A stretch of 64,000 nt of DNA from Limnohabitans radicicola (GCF_014837235.1 NZ_JACYFT010000002.1:186001-250000); one strand, 5' to 3'. Shown: positions 44,125-54,693, counted from the stretch's first letter. Notes: generated from the letters alone by a model not told the origin. Made by a program: numbers and translations.

Positions 44125-44901
44125 ATGAGTGCTTTTCTTGAAGAACGCGTGCTGAGCGTTCACCACTGGACCGACCGCCTGTTCAGCTTCACCACCACCC
44201 GAGACCAGGCCCTGCGCTTTTCCAACGGCCACTTCACCATGATCGGCCTGCGCCAGGACAACGGCAAACCGCTCTTGCGCGCCTACTCGATCGCCAGCGC
44301 CAACTACGAAGAACACCTCGAATTCCTGAGCATCAAGGTGCCTGATGGCCCCTTGACCTCCAAGCTGCAACACATCCAGGTGGGCGACACCATTGTGGTG
44401 GGGCGCAAGCCCACCGGCACCTTGCTGTGCGACTATTTGCTGCCCGGCAAGCACCTGTACCTGCTGTCCACCGGCACGGGCCTGGCCCCGTTCATGAGCA
44501 TCATCCGCGACCCCGAGACCTATGAGCGTTTCGAAAAGGTCATCCTGGTGCACGGCGTGCGTCAGGTCAACGAACTGGCCTACCACGAGTACATCACGAA
44601 AGATTTGCCCGCCAACGAGTTCCTGGGCGAGATGGTCACGAACCAGCTGCTGTACTACCCCACCGTGACCCGTGAGCCCTACAAAAACCAAGGCCGTGTG
44701 ACCGACCTGATCGAAAACGGCAAGCTCTTTGCCGACCTGGGCCTGCCCACGCTCAACCCCGAAACCGACCGCATCATGATCTGCGGCTCGCCCGAAATGC
44801 TGCGTGACCTCAAGCGCATCTGCGAAGAGCGCGGCCTCAAAGAAGGCAACACCAGCACCCCTGGTGCTTTCGTGATCGAGCGGGCTTTTGCCGACGCGTG
44901 A
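44125..44901 (+). CDS. fpr: Ferredoxin-NADP+ reductase Fpr
   Basis: A 258-residue flavoprotein of the bacterial Fpr type (subclass with C-terminal RxFxDA-like end): FAD-binding LLRAYSIASANYEEHLEF, GPLTSKLQHIQVGD, NADP-binding STGTGLAPFMSII, and MICGSPEMLRDLK. It exchanges electrons between NADPH and ferredoxin/flavodoxin. The ATG at 44125 gives the known family start (MSAFLEERVLSVHHWTD). A second, unrelated ferredoxin reductase is at 25708-26736. Divergent from yggX. Confidence 0.95.
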   Translation: MSAFLEERVLSVHHWTDRLFSFTTTRDQALRFSNGHFTMIGLRQDNGKPLLRAYSIASANYEEHLEFLSIKVPDGPLTSKLQHIQVGDTIVVGRKPTGTLLCDYLLPGKHLYLLSTGTGLAPFMSIIRDPETYERFEKVILVHGVRQVNELAYHEYITKDLPANEFLGEMVTNQLLYYPTVTREPYKNQGRVTDLIENGKLFADLGLPTLNPETDRIMICGSPEMLRDLKRICEERGLKEGNTSTPGAFVIERAFADA

Positions 44902-44921
44902 AGCGCTCAAGCACTCCTCCC

Positions 44922-44947
44922 AAAAACCGGCTCAGGCCGGTTTTTTT
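44922..44947 (+). terminator. Rho-independent terminator of fpr
   Basis: AAAAACCGGC and GCCGGTTTTTTT flank a four-base loop (TCAG). Stem-loop plus T tract is a clear intrinsic terminator 20 bases after fpr. Confidence 0.93.
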
Positions 44948-45063
44948 GTGGCAGTGCGGCCAAAGCACCCCAGCTGTGCCAGGGTCCGGTCCGGAAATCG
45001 CGCTGAGTCGCATGCGCTTTTTCCATAGATGATTTCGGCATTAAGAAATTTAAAAACAGTAGT

Positions 45064-45091
45064 TTGAGTTTTAAAGAGAAGAACCCAGAAT
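45064..45091 (+). promoter_or_regulatory. Promoter of orphan sbp gene
   Basis: TTGAGT (45064-45069), a 16-base spacer and CAGAAT (45086-45091) match the layout of the two other sulfur promoters, and the preceding TAGTTTG resembles their TCGTTTG box half. A short hairpin (TCGTC-A5-GACGA, 45100-45114) follows in the leader. Confidence 0.45.
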
Positions 45092-45133
45092 CCGTTCCAT
45101 CGTCAAAAAGACGAAGCATTTCTGGAGTTCTTC

Positions 45134-46138
45134 ATGACCACACACCGCCGTTTTACCCAACTCATCGCCGGCGCCGCGCTGGGCCTTTCTGCGCTGGCAG
45201 CGCATGCCCAGGTCAGCCTGCTCAATGTCTCGTACGACCCCACCCGCGAGCTGTACGTTGAATTCAACCAGGCGTTTGCCAAACACTGGAAAGCCAAGAC
45301 CGGTCAGGACGTGACCGTCAAGCAGTCGCACGGCGGCTCGGGCAAGCAGGCCCGCTCCATCATCGACGGCCTGGACGCTGACGTGGCCACACTGGCGCTG
45401 GCCGGTGACACCGATGCCCTGCACGACAACGGCAAGCTGATCCCGGCCGACTGGCAAAAGCGCCTGCCGCACAACAGCTCGCCCTACACCTCGACCATCA
45501 TCCTGGTGGTGCGCGAGGGCAACCCCAAGGGCATCAAGGACTGGGACGACCTGGTCAAGCCCGGCGTCAAGGTCATCACGCCCAACCCCAAGACCTCGGG
45601 CGGTGCCCGCTGGAACTACCTGGCCGCGTGGGAATTCGCCAAGCGCAAATTCGGCAGCGAGGCCAAGGCCAAGGAGTTCGTGAAAAAGCTCTACGAGAAC
45701 GTGCCCGTGCTCGACACCGGCGCCCGTGGCTCCACCATCACCTTTGCTCAGCGCGCCCAGGGCGATGTGCTGATCGCTTGGGAAAACGAGGCCTACCTGC
45801 TCGAAAAGGAGTTCTCGGCCAAGTTCGATGTGGTCTATCCCTCGCTGTCCATCCTGGCCGAGCCTGCCGTGACCATCGTCGACAAGAACGTTGACAAGAA
45901 AGGCACCCGCGCCGTGGCGCAGGCCTACCTGGAGTACCTCTACACCGACGAAGGCCAGGACATCGCCGGCAAGAACTTTTACCGCCCCATCTCGCCCAAG
46001 GCCCAGGCCAAATACGCCAAGCAGTTCCCCAAGCTCAACCTGGTGACGATCGACCAGGCCTTTGGCGGCTGGAGCAAGGCGAGCAAGGAACACTTTGCCG
46101 ATGGCGCGAGCTTTGACCAGATCTACGTGAGGAAATAG
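45134..46138 (+). CDS. sbp: Sulfate-binding periplasmic protein, orphan
   Basis: A 334-residue periplasmic receptor for sulfate/thiosulfate, with signal peptide ending [18 protein letters not shown] start, [12 protein letters not shown] anion loop and [17 protein letters not shown]. It is clearly related to the receptor at 55369-56361 but shares no operon with a permease here, so it probably feeds the CysTWA transporter in trans. CTGGAG precedes the ATG by seven bases. A promoter and terminator surround it, so it is monocistronic. Confidence 0.93.
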   Translation: MTTHRRFTQLIAGAALGLSALAAHAQVSLLNVSYDPTRELYVEFNQAFAKHWKAKTGQDVTVKQSHGGSGKQARSIIDGLDADVATLALAGDTDALHDNGKLIPADWQKRLPHNSSPYTSTIILVVREGNPKGIKDWDDLVKPGVKVITPNPKTSGGARWNYLAAWEFAKRKFGSEAKAKEFVKKLYENVPVLDTGARGSTITFAQRAQGDVLIAWENEAYLLEKEFSAKFDVVYPSLSILAEPAVTIVDKNVDKKGTRAVAQAYLEYLYTDEGQDIAGKNFYRPISPKAQAKYAKQFPKLNLVTIDQAFGGWSKASKEHFADGASFDQIYVRK

Positions 46139-46156
46139 AAGACTTCAAATGCGAGC

Positions 46157-46196
46157 CAAAAAGCCACTGGGCATGTGCGTGCCCAGTGGCTTTTTT
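46157..46196 (+). terminator. Intrinsic terminator of orphan sbp
   Basis: AAAAAGCCACTGGGCA and TGCCCAGTGGCTTTTTT pair over more than 13 bases with a small loop, followed by T residues. Symmetric A/T runs make it potentially bidirectional, also serving the convergent arsR gene. Confidence 0.93.
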
Positions 46197-46298
46197 CTTG
46201 GGCGGATGGGCCTGCGCAGGCAAACGTGTTCCCGTTATTGGTCCGGTGTGGTGTCTCGCACAGAACCTGTCACGCAGGGGCTTTAGTCTGGCGCTGTG

Positions 46299-46637
46299 TC
46301 AGGGCAGGGCTGTGAAAGCCGCCCGGCGCTCGGCGGCTTTTTCCATCTGGCGGGCGATGTTGCCGCAGACCAGGTCGCACAGCGCAAAGATTGAGGGGTC
46401 GGCGATCCGGTAGTAGGCGCTGGTGCCCCGGCTTTCGCGCTCGACCAGGCCTTGCTGCGTCATCAGCGCCAGGTGGCGTGAGACGTTGGCGGCGGTGAAA
46501 CCGCACATCTGAGCCAGTTCACCCACATTGCGCTCGCCCGAACGCAGGATGTTGAGGATCTGCAGTCGCGTGGGTTCGGCCAGCACCTGGAAGTAGGCCG
46601 CGACTTCGGTCAATGCGCCTTCGGGTAACTGTTCCAT
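46299..46637 (-). CDS. ArsR-family regulator of the sulfide/RND operon
   Basis: A 112-residue winged-helix repressor: LAEPTRLQILNILRSGERNVGEL and recognition helix FTAANVSRHLALMTQQGLV. It has three cysteines, C45 just before the recognition helix and C87 and C91 in the last helix (ALCDLVCGN). It lacks the known ArsR and SmtB metal motifs, and the two-site cysteine layout resembles persulfide-sensing ArsR members (SqrR, BigR), though positions differ. It is divergent from an operon with SQR and rhodanese, so it likely represses that operon until sulfide or persulfide appears. Inferred. Confidence 0.85.
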   Translation of the reverse strand: MEQLPEGALTEVAAYFQVLAEPTRLQILNILRSGERNVGELAQMCGFTAANVSRHLALMTQQGLVERESRGTSAYYRIADPSIFALCDLVCGNIARQMEKAAERRAAFTALP

Positions 46638-46682
46638 GGCTTGAACTCCTTGCTGTTGCCATTTTCATTGTATCATTCGATA

Positions 46683-46692
46683 ATTAGCTAAT
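46683..46692. promoter_or_regulatory. ArsR operator candidate
   Basis: ATTAGCTAAT is a perfect palindrome in an AT-rich 88-base gap between divergent arsR and the RND operon. Flanking TCGATA and ATCAG extend the partial symmetry. ArsR-type dimers bind similar 12-2-12 sites. Confidence 0.45.
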
Positions 46693-46725
46693 CAGTTAAA
46701 TAAGCAAATTCAGAAAGACAAGACG

Positions 46726-47793
46726 ATGCAACGCTCCTTTGTGCTGACATCCCTGGCCGCAGTGGTTATGTTGTGTATGCAAGCCGAGGCCCCGGCGGCA
46801 GAGCCTGCCGCGCTGAAAGTGATCGCGGTGGACAGCAGTGCCAGTCAGGCCGCCAACCGTCTGGACGGGGTGGTGGAGGCGGTGCGCCAGACCACACTGT
46901 CGACCCAGGTGGCTGGGGCGGTGGTGGCTTTGAATGTGAAAGCGGGCGACACGGTCCGGGCGGGGCAGGAATTGCTGCGCATCGACGCACGCGCGGCGCA
47001 GCAGGGCGTGGTGGGTGCCAGCGCGCAGGTGGACGCCGCGCAGGCCAACCTGACGGTGGCCAGCCAGGAGCTTGAGCGGCAAAAACAGCTGCTGCAAAAG
47101 CAATACATCAGCCAGGCGGCCTTTGAGCGTGCGCAGGCGCAGTGGGATGCGGCCAGGGCGCAGCTGAAAGCATTGCAGGCCCAGACGCAGGCGGCGCAAA
47201 CCCAGTCGGGCTTTTTTGTCTTGAATGCGCCCTATGCAGGCGTGGTCAGCGAGGTGTCGGTCACCTTGGGCGACATGGCCATGCCTGGACGGGCCCTGGT
47301 GACGATGCACGACCCCTCGGCGCTGCGCGTGACAGCCGCCGTGCCGCAAGCCTTGCTGGCCGCTGTGAATGCGCAAGCCAAAGCGGTTCGCTACGAGCTG
47401 CCGGGTGTGGCGGGGCACAGCTCACCGCAGTTGCCCCAGCAGGTGCAGGTGCTGCCTGCGGTGGACCCGGTCACGCACACCGGACAGATCCGTCTGAATT
47501 TGCCTGCCGGTACGCCAGGGCTGGCCCCGGGCTTGTTTGCGCGGGTGTGGTTGCCCGTGGCAGGTGCGGGCCAAGGGGCTCAGGCGGGTGCTGATCGCAT
47601 GTACTTGCCCACCAGCGCCATCGTGCGCCGCGCCGAAATGACGGGGGTGTATGTGATCAACGCCCAAGGCCAGCCCAGCTTGCGCCAGGTGCGACTGGGC
47701 CAAGTTTCGGGGGATCGGGTCGAGGTCTTGAGCGGTCTGCGCAAGGACGACAAGGTGGCGGCCGAGCCCCAACTGGCGGGCGCTGCGCGCTGA
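46726..47793 (+). CDS. RND efflux membrane fusion protein
   Basis: A 355-residue periplasmic adaptor of a tripartite pump. A signal peptide (VLTSLAAVVMLCMQAEAPA) is followed by the lipoyl half-motif (STQVAGAVVALNVKAGDTVRAGQELLRID), a coiled-coil (QVDAAQANLTVASQELERQKQLLQKQ), the second lipoyl half (LNAPYAGVVSEVSVTLGDMAMPG) and beta-barrel domains. First gene of the operon, divergent from arsR. It links the RND pump to the TolC-like channel; the gene for the pump follows 12 bases later. Confidence 0.93.
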   Translation: MQRSFVLTSLAAVVMLCMQAEAPAAEPAALKVIAVDSSASQAANRLDGVVEAVRQTTLSTQVAGAVVALNVKAGDTVRAGQELLRIDARAAQQGVVGASAQVDAAQANLTVASQELERQKQLLQKQYISQAAFERAQAQWDAARAQLKALQAQTQAAQTQSGFFVLNAPYAGVVSEVSVTLGDMAMPGRALVTMHDPSALRVTAAVPQALLAAVNAQAKAVRYELPGVAGHSSPQLPQQVQVLPAVDPVTHTGQIRLNLPAGTPGLAPGLFARVWLPVAGAGQGAQAGADRMYLPTSAIVRRAEMTGVYVINAQGQPSLRQVRLGQVSGDRVEVLSGLRKDDKVAAEPQLAGAAR

Positions 47794-47805
47794 AAGGGTT
47801 CTGAC

Positions 47806-50800
47806 ATGAACGAGCCCACAAATCAAAACACGGCCTTGAGCATTTCGGGTCGCATCGCTGCCCTGTTCCAGAGCGCGCAGATCACGCCGCTGCTGGCCTT
47901 GGTGGCTTTGCTGCTGGGCATTTTTGCGGTGATGGTCACGCCGCGCGAAGAGGAACCCCAGATCAACGTGACCATGGCCAATGTGCTGGTGCCTTTCCCG
48001 GGCGCGGCTGTGCGCGATGTGGAGCAGATGGTGGCCATTCCGGCCGAGCAGGTGCTGTCAAAAATCGCGGGCGTGGAGCACGTCATGTCGGTTTCGCGCC
48101 CGGGTGTGGCCGTGATGACGGTGCAGTTCAAGGTGGGCGTGCCGCGCACCGAGGCGCTGGTGCGTTTGCACGACACCATCCGCGACAACGCCGACTGGTT
48201 GCCCAGGGGCTTGGGCGTGATGGAGCCTTTGATCAAGCCCAAGGGCGTGGACGATGTGCCCATCGTCACGCTCACGTTGTTCAGCAAAAGCGATGACGCC
48301 AGTGCCTACAACCTGGAGCGTGTGGCGCACAGCATGGAAGCGGACATCAAGCGCGTCAAAGGCACACAGGATGTGCAGACGCTGGGTGGGCCTGATCGCG
48401 CTGTGTTGGTGCAAATTGAGCCCGAGCGCATGGCCGGGTTTGGTGTCACGGTGAGCGACCTGCGCATGGCGCTGCAGTCGGCCAACTCGGGGCTCCCGGT
48501 GGGTGAATTGATCGCGGGCAACCAGAGCGTGAGCATCGAGGCCGGGCCATTCCTTTCGCAAGCGGCCGATGTGGCCGACTTGGTGGTGGGCGTGCAAGGC
48601 GGCCGCCCGGTGTTCCTGAAAGACGTCGCCAAGGTCGAAGAAGGCCCCTTGCCCGCCACGCGTTATGTGACCCACGGCCTGGGCAAGTCCGCGGGTGGTG
48701 GCGAGTACCCGGCGGTGACTTTGACCATCACCAAAAAGCCGGGTGAAAACGCCATCGACGTGGCCAACGCCGTGATGGATCGTGTGGCGGCGCTGCGTGG
48801 CACGGTGATCCCCGACGAAGTGCAGGTGGCCGAGACGCGCAACTACGGTGCCACGGCCAACGACAAGGCGCAAAAGCTGATCCAGAAACTGCTGTTTGCC
48901 ACGGCTTCAGTCGTGGCGCTGGTGTTCATTGCGCTGGGCAAACGCGAGGCAGCCATTGTGGGCACGGCCGTCATCCTGACGCTCACGGTGACGCTGTTTG
49001 CTTCGTGGGCCTGGGGTTTCACGCTCAATCGGGTGTCGCTGTTTGCGCTGATTTTTTCGATTGGCATTCTGGTGGACGATGCGATCGTGGTGGTGGAAAA
49101 CATCCACCGCCACCAGCAGCTGTACCCGGGCAAGACCCTGGCCGAGATCATTCCCGGTGCGGTCGACGAAGTGGGTGGCCCCACGATTTTGGCCACGCTC
49201 ACCGTGATCGCCGCGCTTTTGCCCATGGCGTTTGTGAGCGGCTTGATGGGCCCATACATGAGCCCGATCCCGATCAACGCGAGCATGGGCATGCTGCTGT
49301 CGCTGGCGATTGCCTTTGTGGTCACGCCTTGGCTGGCCCGTATCTGGATGAAGGCTTCGCATGCGGGCAGTTCGCATGCCGCCCCCGCTGGCCTGGCCGC
49401 CAAACTTGGCCCCTTGTTTGATCGGGTGTTCGAGCCTTTGCTGCACAACGAGCAAGGCGGGCGCAACCGCAAGTTGCTGGGTCTGGGCATTGCGGGCTTG
49501 ATCGCTTTTTCTCTGGTTCTGCCTGCGACTGGCCTGGTCCTGCTCAAGATGCTGCCCTTCGACAACAAATCGGAGTTCCAGGTGGTGGTGGACATGCCTG
49601 CGGGCACCCCGGTGGAGCAGACCGCCGCCGTCATGCGCGAGCTGGGGGGCCATCTGGCGCAACAGCCCGAGGTGACCGATTACCAGGCCTATGCGGGCAC
49701 CTCGTCGCCCATCAACTTCAACGGCCTGGTGCGTCAGTACTACCTGCGTGCCGGTGCAGAGATGGGAGACATGCAGGTCAAACTGGTGGACAAGCACCAC
49801 CGCAAGGACCAGAGCCACGCGATCGCCACACGCCTGCGCCCGGAGTTGCAGGCCATTGGCCAGCGCTTTGGCGCGAACATCAAAGTGGTCGAGATGCCAC
49901 CCGGCCCGCCCGTGCTGGCCCCCATCGTGGCCGAGATTTACGGGCCCGACGCCGAGGGCCGCCGCAGCGTGGCCAAGGCGGTGCGCGCCATTTTAGAGAA
50001 GACCGACAACGTGGTGGATGTGGACGACAGCAGCATTGCCGCCGCACCGCGCAAGCTGCTGCTGGTGGACCGCCGCAAGGCTGCGGCGCTGGGCATATCG
50101 CAGCAAGCCATCGTGACCACCTTGCGGGCTGGCCTGGCCGGAGAGGCCACAACCTACCTGCACGATGGCAGCAAGTACCCGGCTGCGGCTTTGATCCAAT
50201 TGCCCGCCGAGCGGCATGGCGATTTGTCGGCACTGCTGCAGCTCACAGTGCGCGGTGCTTCGGGCAAGCTGGTGCCGATCCGCGAACTGGTCACCGTGAC
50301 AGACAGCGAGCGCGAGCAGCCCGTGATCCATAAGGACCTGCTGCCGGTGAACTTTGTCACTGCCGACATGGCGGGCCAACTCGACAGTCCGCTGTACGGC
50401 ATGTTCCAGATGCGCAGTGCCATCCAGAAAATACAGGCACCCGATGGCGCAAGCTTGAACGAATACTTCATCAGCCAACCCGCCGACGCTTGGCGCGGCT
50501 ACGCCCTCAAGTGGGACGGCGAGTGGCAGATCACTTACGAGACTTTCCGCGACATGGGCGCGGCCTATGCGGTGGGCCTGGTGTTGATCTATCTGCTGGT
50601 GGTGGCACAGTTTGGCTCATACCTCACGCCGCTGATCATCATGGCGCCGATCCCGCTGACCATCATCGGCGTCATGCCCGGGCACGCGCTGCTGCAGTCG
50701 CAGTACACCGCCACCAGCATGATCGGCATGATCGCGCTGGCCGGGATCATCGTGCGCAACTCCATCTTGCTGGTGGACTTCATCCACCTGCAGGTCAAAG

Positions 50801-51051
50801 AGGGCGTGCCCTTCAAGCAAGCCATCGTGCAGTCGGCCATCACCCGGGCCCAGCCCATCATGCTCACGGGCCTGGCCGCCATGCTGGGGGCGTTCTTCAT
50901 CCTGGACGACCCGATCTTCAACGGCCTGGCCATCTCGCTGATTTTCGGCATCTTTGTCTCGACCATCCTCACGCTGGTCGTGATCCCCACGCTTTACTAC
51001 GCGGCTTACCGCCATCGGTACGAGCCTGCGCAAACCATTTCATCAACCTGA
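47806..51051 (+). CDS. RND efflux pump inner-membrane protein
   Basis: A 1081-residue proton-driven transporter with the twelve-helix, two-lobe RND layout. Helix 4 carries the proton relay (GILVDDAIVVVENIHRH, two adjacent aspartates), and the C-terminal half has the matching RNSILLVDFI block. The periplasmic porter domains begin around TPREEEPQINVTMANVLVPFPGAAVRDVE. It is of the hydrophobe/amphiphile type, not heavy-metal (CusA) type, as no methionine pathway is apparent. Embedded between arsR and a sulfide:quinone oxidoreductase gene, so the substrate may be a sulfur compound or a toxic electrophile linked to it; unknown. Confidence 0.93.
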   Translation: MNEPTNQNTALSISGRIAALFQSAQITPLLALVALLLGIFAVMVTPREEEPQINVTMANVLVPFPGAAVRDVEQMVAIPAEQVLSKIAGVEHVMSVSRPGVAVMTVQFKVGVPRTEALVRLHDTIRDNADWLPRGLGVMEPLIKPKGVDDVPIVTLTLFSKSDDASAYNLERVAHSMEADIKRVKGTQDVQTLGGPDRAVLVQIEPERMAGFGVTVSDLRMALQSANSGLPVGELIAGNQSVSIEAGPFLSQAADVADLVVGVQGGRPVFLKDVAKVEEGPLPATRYVTHGLGKSAGGGEYPAVTLTITKKPGENAIDVANAVMDRVAALRGTVIPDEVQVAETRNYGATANDKAQKLIQKLLFATASVVALVFIALGKREAAIVGTAVILTLTVTLFASWAWGFTLNRVSLFALIFSIGILVDDAIVVVENIHRHQQLYPGKTLAEIIPGAVDEVGGPTILATLTVIAALLPMAFVSGLMGPYMSPIPINASMGMLLSLAIAFVVTPWLARIWMKASHAGSSHAAPAGLAAKLGPLFDRVFEPLLHNEQGGRNRKLLGLGIAGLIAFSLVLPATGLVLLKMLPFDNKSEFQVVVDMPAGTPVEQTAAVMRELGGHLAQQPEVTDYQAYAGTSSPINFNGLVRQYYLRAGAEMGDMQVKLVDKHHRKDQSHAIATRLRPELQAIGQRFGANIKVVEMPPGPPVLAPIVAEIYGPDAEGRRSVAKAVRAILEKTDNVVDVDDSSIAAAPRKLLLVDRRKAAALGISQQAIVTTLRAGLAGEATTYLHDGSKYPAAALIQLPAERHGDLSALLQLTVRGASGKLVPIRELVTVTDSEREQPVIHKDLLPVNFVTADMAGQLDSPLYGMFQMRSAIQKIQAPDGASLNEYFISQPADAWRGYALKWDGEWQITYETFRDMGAAYAVGLVLIYLLVVAQFGSYLTPLIIMAPIPLTIIGVMPGHALLQSQYTATSMIGMIALAGIIVRNSILLVDFIHLQVKEGVPFKQAIVQSAITRAQPIMLTGLAAMLGAFFILDDPIFNGLAISLIFGIFVSTILTLVVIPTLYYAAYRHRYEPAQTISST

Positions 51052-51062
51052 GGAGCAATCTC

Positions 51063-51272
51063 ATGAAATCCTGGCAAATCGTCCGCCTCGTCGCTGGCAC
51101 GTTCATCCTGGCATCGCTGGCCATGGGCATCGAAGGCAGTCCCGTGTTTGTGAGCCCCTGGTGGCTGGCATTCACCGCCTTTGTGGGTGCAAACCTGCTG
51201 CAAAGCGCGCTCACCCAGTGGTGCCTGATGGACTCCATCTTGCGCAAAATGGGCGTTGAGCCTGGCTGCTGA
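51063..51272 (+). CDS. DUF2892 small membrane protein
   Basis: A 69-residue protein with two hydrophobic helices (IVRLVAGTFILASLAMG and PWWLAFTAFVGANLLQSAL), then TQWCLMDSILRKMGVEPGC with two cysteines. This is the membrane domain found in YgaP fused to a rhodanese; here the rhodanese is a separate protein three genes downstream. Strong ribosome binding site (GAGGAG). YgaP is suggested to handle persulfide or thiocyanate at the membrane. The split of the two domains in one operon supports joint function. Confidence 0.85.
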   Translation: MKSWQIVRLVAGTFILASLAMGIEGSPVFVSPWWLAFTAFVGANLLQSALTQWCLMDSILRKMGVEPGC

Positions 51273-51301
51273 TCCATTCAGATTCAACACGGGGCGTCAA
51301 T

Positions 51302-52672
51302 ATGAACCCACGCACGCTGCTTGCGTCTGCGGTGGTGCTGCTCTGCACCTCAGCCGCCAGTGCCACCGACCTTATGCAAGTCTGGGATGCGGCACGTCAG
51401 CATGATCCGCAAGGCACCATCAGTCAAGCCAGTCGGGCGGCCGGATTGACTCGGCGTGAACTGGCCGCCGCATTGTGGCGGCCCCAAGTGGGTCTGAGTG
51501 CCAGCGCAGGCTGGGCCAGTGCAAAAAGTCAGATGGACGGGGCGCAATTCACCATGCCTGGTTCTGTGCCACTCAGTGGCGCATCGTTCAGCACTTCTGT
51601 CAACGGAGGTACGGCCACCCGGTGGACTTTGAATGCCAGGCAGGCGCTCTACAACCCCGAGCGCCTTGCCCAGAGCGCCCAGCTGCGCATCGCCAGCCAG
51701 GCCAGCGAGCACGAATGGCAACTGGCCCAGCAAGAATGGATGTTGCAGACCACGCAGCGTTACTTTGATGTGGTACTGGCCGAGCGCCGTTTGGCGCTGG
51801 TGCAGCAACAACAGCTGGCGGTAGACAAAGCGTTGGTCGAAGCGAAAGACCGCTTCCAACTGGGCGATGCCCCGGTGACAGATACCCATGAAGCCCAGGC
51901 GCGAGCGCAAGCCTTGGCGGCCCAGACCATTGGGGCTGGCAATGACCTGGCCATGGTCAGGCAGATCCTGAGCGATGTGACCGGCTTGCCGGTTCACGCG
52001 CTGAAACTTCAAGTGCCCGTACGCGTGGCCGTAGGTCAGTCCCTGGACCCCTTGACAACCTGGCTCCAGCGGGCTGAGCAAAACAACCCGATGCTCAGGC
52101 TGCAACAAGCCCAGGTCGACGCCACGCAACAGGACATCGAAAAACACCGTGCAGTCGCTTCACCCACGCTGGATTTGGTGGCGCAGGCTTCGCGGGATCG
52201 GCTCACTGGCTCGGGCGACCATGGCTCGGCCAGCAACACGCAAAGTCAGCAGATGCTGGGCCTGGTGCTGAATGTGCCGCTCTACACCGGTGGTTGGCGC
52301 AGCGCCAAGCTGGAAGAAGCCACACAACTGCATGACAAAGCCCGCGCCGAGTTCGAGCGCAGCCGTCAGCAGGTGGGGCAGATGACACGCGCCGCTTGGC
52401 AGGCGGTGCAAAGCGGGCAGGCCCATCTGGCCGCGCTCGATGCGGCCCGCAAGGCCAGTCAGGCGCGTCTGGATTCGACGCGGCTGGGCCGCCAGGTGGG
52501 TGACCGCACCACGCTGGATTTGCTCAACGCGCAAAACGATGCCAGTGCAGCCGAGTTGGCTTGGCTGCAAGGGCAGATCGACACCCTGATGGCGCAATTG
52601 CAACTGCACGCCACTGCGGGCCAGCTGGACACAGTCCAGCTGCAAACGGTCAATGCCGCATTGGCGAATTGA
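51302..52672 (+). CDS. TolC-family outer-membrane channel
   Basis: A 456-residue outer-membrane efflux channel: signal peptide (VVLLCTSAASA), two TolC repeats of coiled coils and a typical tail (RTTLDLLNAQNDASAAELAWLQGQIDTLMAQLQL). Together with the two upstream gene products it completes a tripartite pump. It lies 29 bases after the DUF2892 gene and 39 bases before SQR. Confidence 0.92.
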   Translation: MNPRTLLASAVVLLCTSAASATDLMQVWDAARQHDPQGTISQASRAAGLTRRELAAALWRPQVGLSASAGWASAKSQMDGAQFTMPGSVPLSGASFSTSVNGGTATRWTLNARQALYNPERLAQSAQLRIASQASEHEWQLAQQEWMLQTTQRYFDVVLAERRLALVQQQQLAVDKALVEAKDRFQLGDAPVTDTHEAQARAQALAAQTIGAGNDLAMVRQILSDVTGLPVHALKLQVPVRVAVGQSLDPLTTWLQRAEQNNPMLRLQQAQVDATQQDIEKHRAVASPTLDLVAQASRDRLTGSGDHGSASNTQSQQMLGLVLNVPLYTGGWRSAKLEEATQLHDKARAEFERSRQQVGQMTRAAWQAVQSGQAHLAALDAARKASQARLDSTRLGRQVGDRTTLDLLNAQNDASAAELAWLQGQIDTLMAQLQLHATAGQLDTVQLQTVNAALAN

Positions 52673-53986
<1,314 letters not shown>

Positions 53987-54009
53987 ACCGTTCACAGCAC
54001 ACCTCAAAC

Positions 54010-54300
54010 ATGACACACGCAAGACCCGTCATTCCTCTGATCGTTGATGTGCGCTCGCCTGGCGAGTTCGCCACTGGCCATGTGCGCGGCTCGATCAACA
54101 TTCCGCTCGACCGTTTTGCCGATGACATCGCGAACCAAGTGCCTGACAAAACCACTGCCGTGATCCTGTGCTGCGCATCGGGTGGCCGCTCGGGCATGGC
54201 CTGCAATTTCATGCAGCAGCTGGGCTACCAGCACGTCAGCAACGGCGGTTCGGCAGGCGCGGTGTCCATGCAATTCGGTCTGCCCATCGATCGCCTTTGA
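54010..54300 (+). CDS. Single-domain rhodanese
   Basis: A 96-residue sulfurtransferase with LIVDVRSPGEFATGHVRGSINIPL and active-site loop CCASGGRSG; cysteine 55 is the likely persulfide carrier (CxxGxR), with an extra cysteine 54 beside it. No signal peptide, so it is cytoplasmic. It would accept sulfane sulfur from SQR and pass it to thiols such as glutathione or sulfite. It lies 23 bases after sqr. Confidence 0.93.
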   Translation: MTHARPVIPLIVDVRSPGEFATGHVRGSINIPLDRFADDIANQVPDKTTAVILCCASGGRSGMACNFMQQLGYQHVSNGGSAGAVSMQFGLPIDRL

Positions 54301-54322
54301 TATCTAACAGAAAGCAAGCAAC

Positions 54323-54676
54323 ATGAGCACCTTCGACCACCCCACACTGATCCAGAACATCAACCAGTCTCTGAGCGGCTTGCGCAAGGCCCAGCCCGAG
54401 GCCATGCAGGGCTTTGGGCAGCTGGCCAAAGCGGCCATGGCCGAAGGCGCCGTGAGCGAAAAGCACAAGGAGCTGATCGCTCTGGCCATCGGCATCACCC
54501 AGCACTGCTCGGGTTGCATTGGTTTTCATGTCAAGGCGTTGCGGCGCCTGGGGTGCACCCGCCAGGAGCTGGAAGAAATGCTGGCCGTGTGCGTCTACAT
54601 GGGCGGTGGCCCGGCGCTGATGTACACCGCCGAAGCATTGGCGGCCTGGGACGCGTTTGCACCTGCGCAAGGATGA
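54323..54676 (+). CDS. AhpD-like carboxymuconolactone decarboxylase-family protein
   Basis: A 117-residue helical protein of the CMD/AhpD superfamily, with the redox motif HCSGCIGFHVKAL (CxxC) and the final YMGGGPALMYTAEAL helix. AhpD-like proteins with CxxC reduce peroxidases or other thiols. As last gene of the sulfide operon it may regenerate the rhodanese or react with persulfides; both are inference. It lies 22 bases after the rhodanese gene. Confidence 0.85.
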   Translation: MSTFDHPTLIQNINQSLSGLRKAQPEAMQGFGQLAKAAMAEGAVSEKHKELIALAIGITQHCSGCIGFHVKALRRLGCTRQELEEMLAVCVYMGGGPALMYTAEALAAWDAFAPAQG

Positions 54677-54679
54677 TCT

Positions 54680-54693
54680 GGCCGGGCCCGGCC
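54680..54693. terminator. GC palindrome at end of sulfide operon
   Basis: GGCCGGGCCCGGCC is a perfect 14-base self-complement four bases after the AhpD-like stop. No clear T tract follows, so it may be a weak terminator or only an end-of-operon hairpin. Confidence 0.35.
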
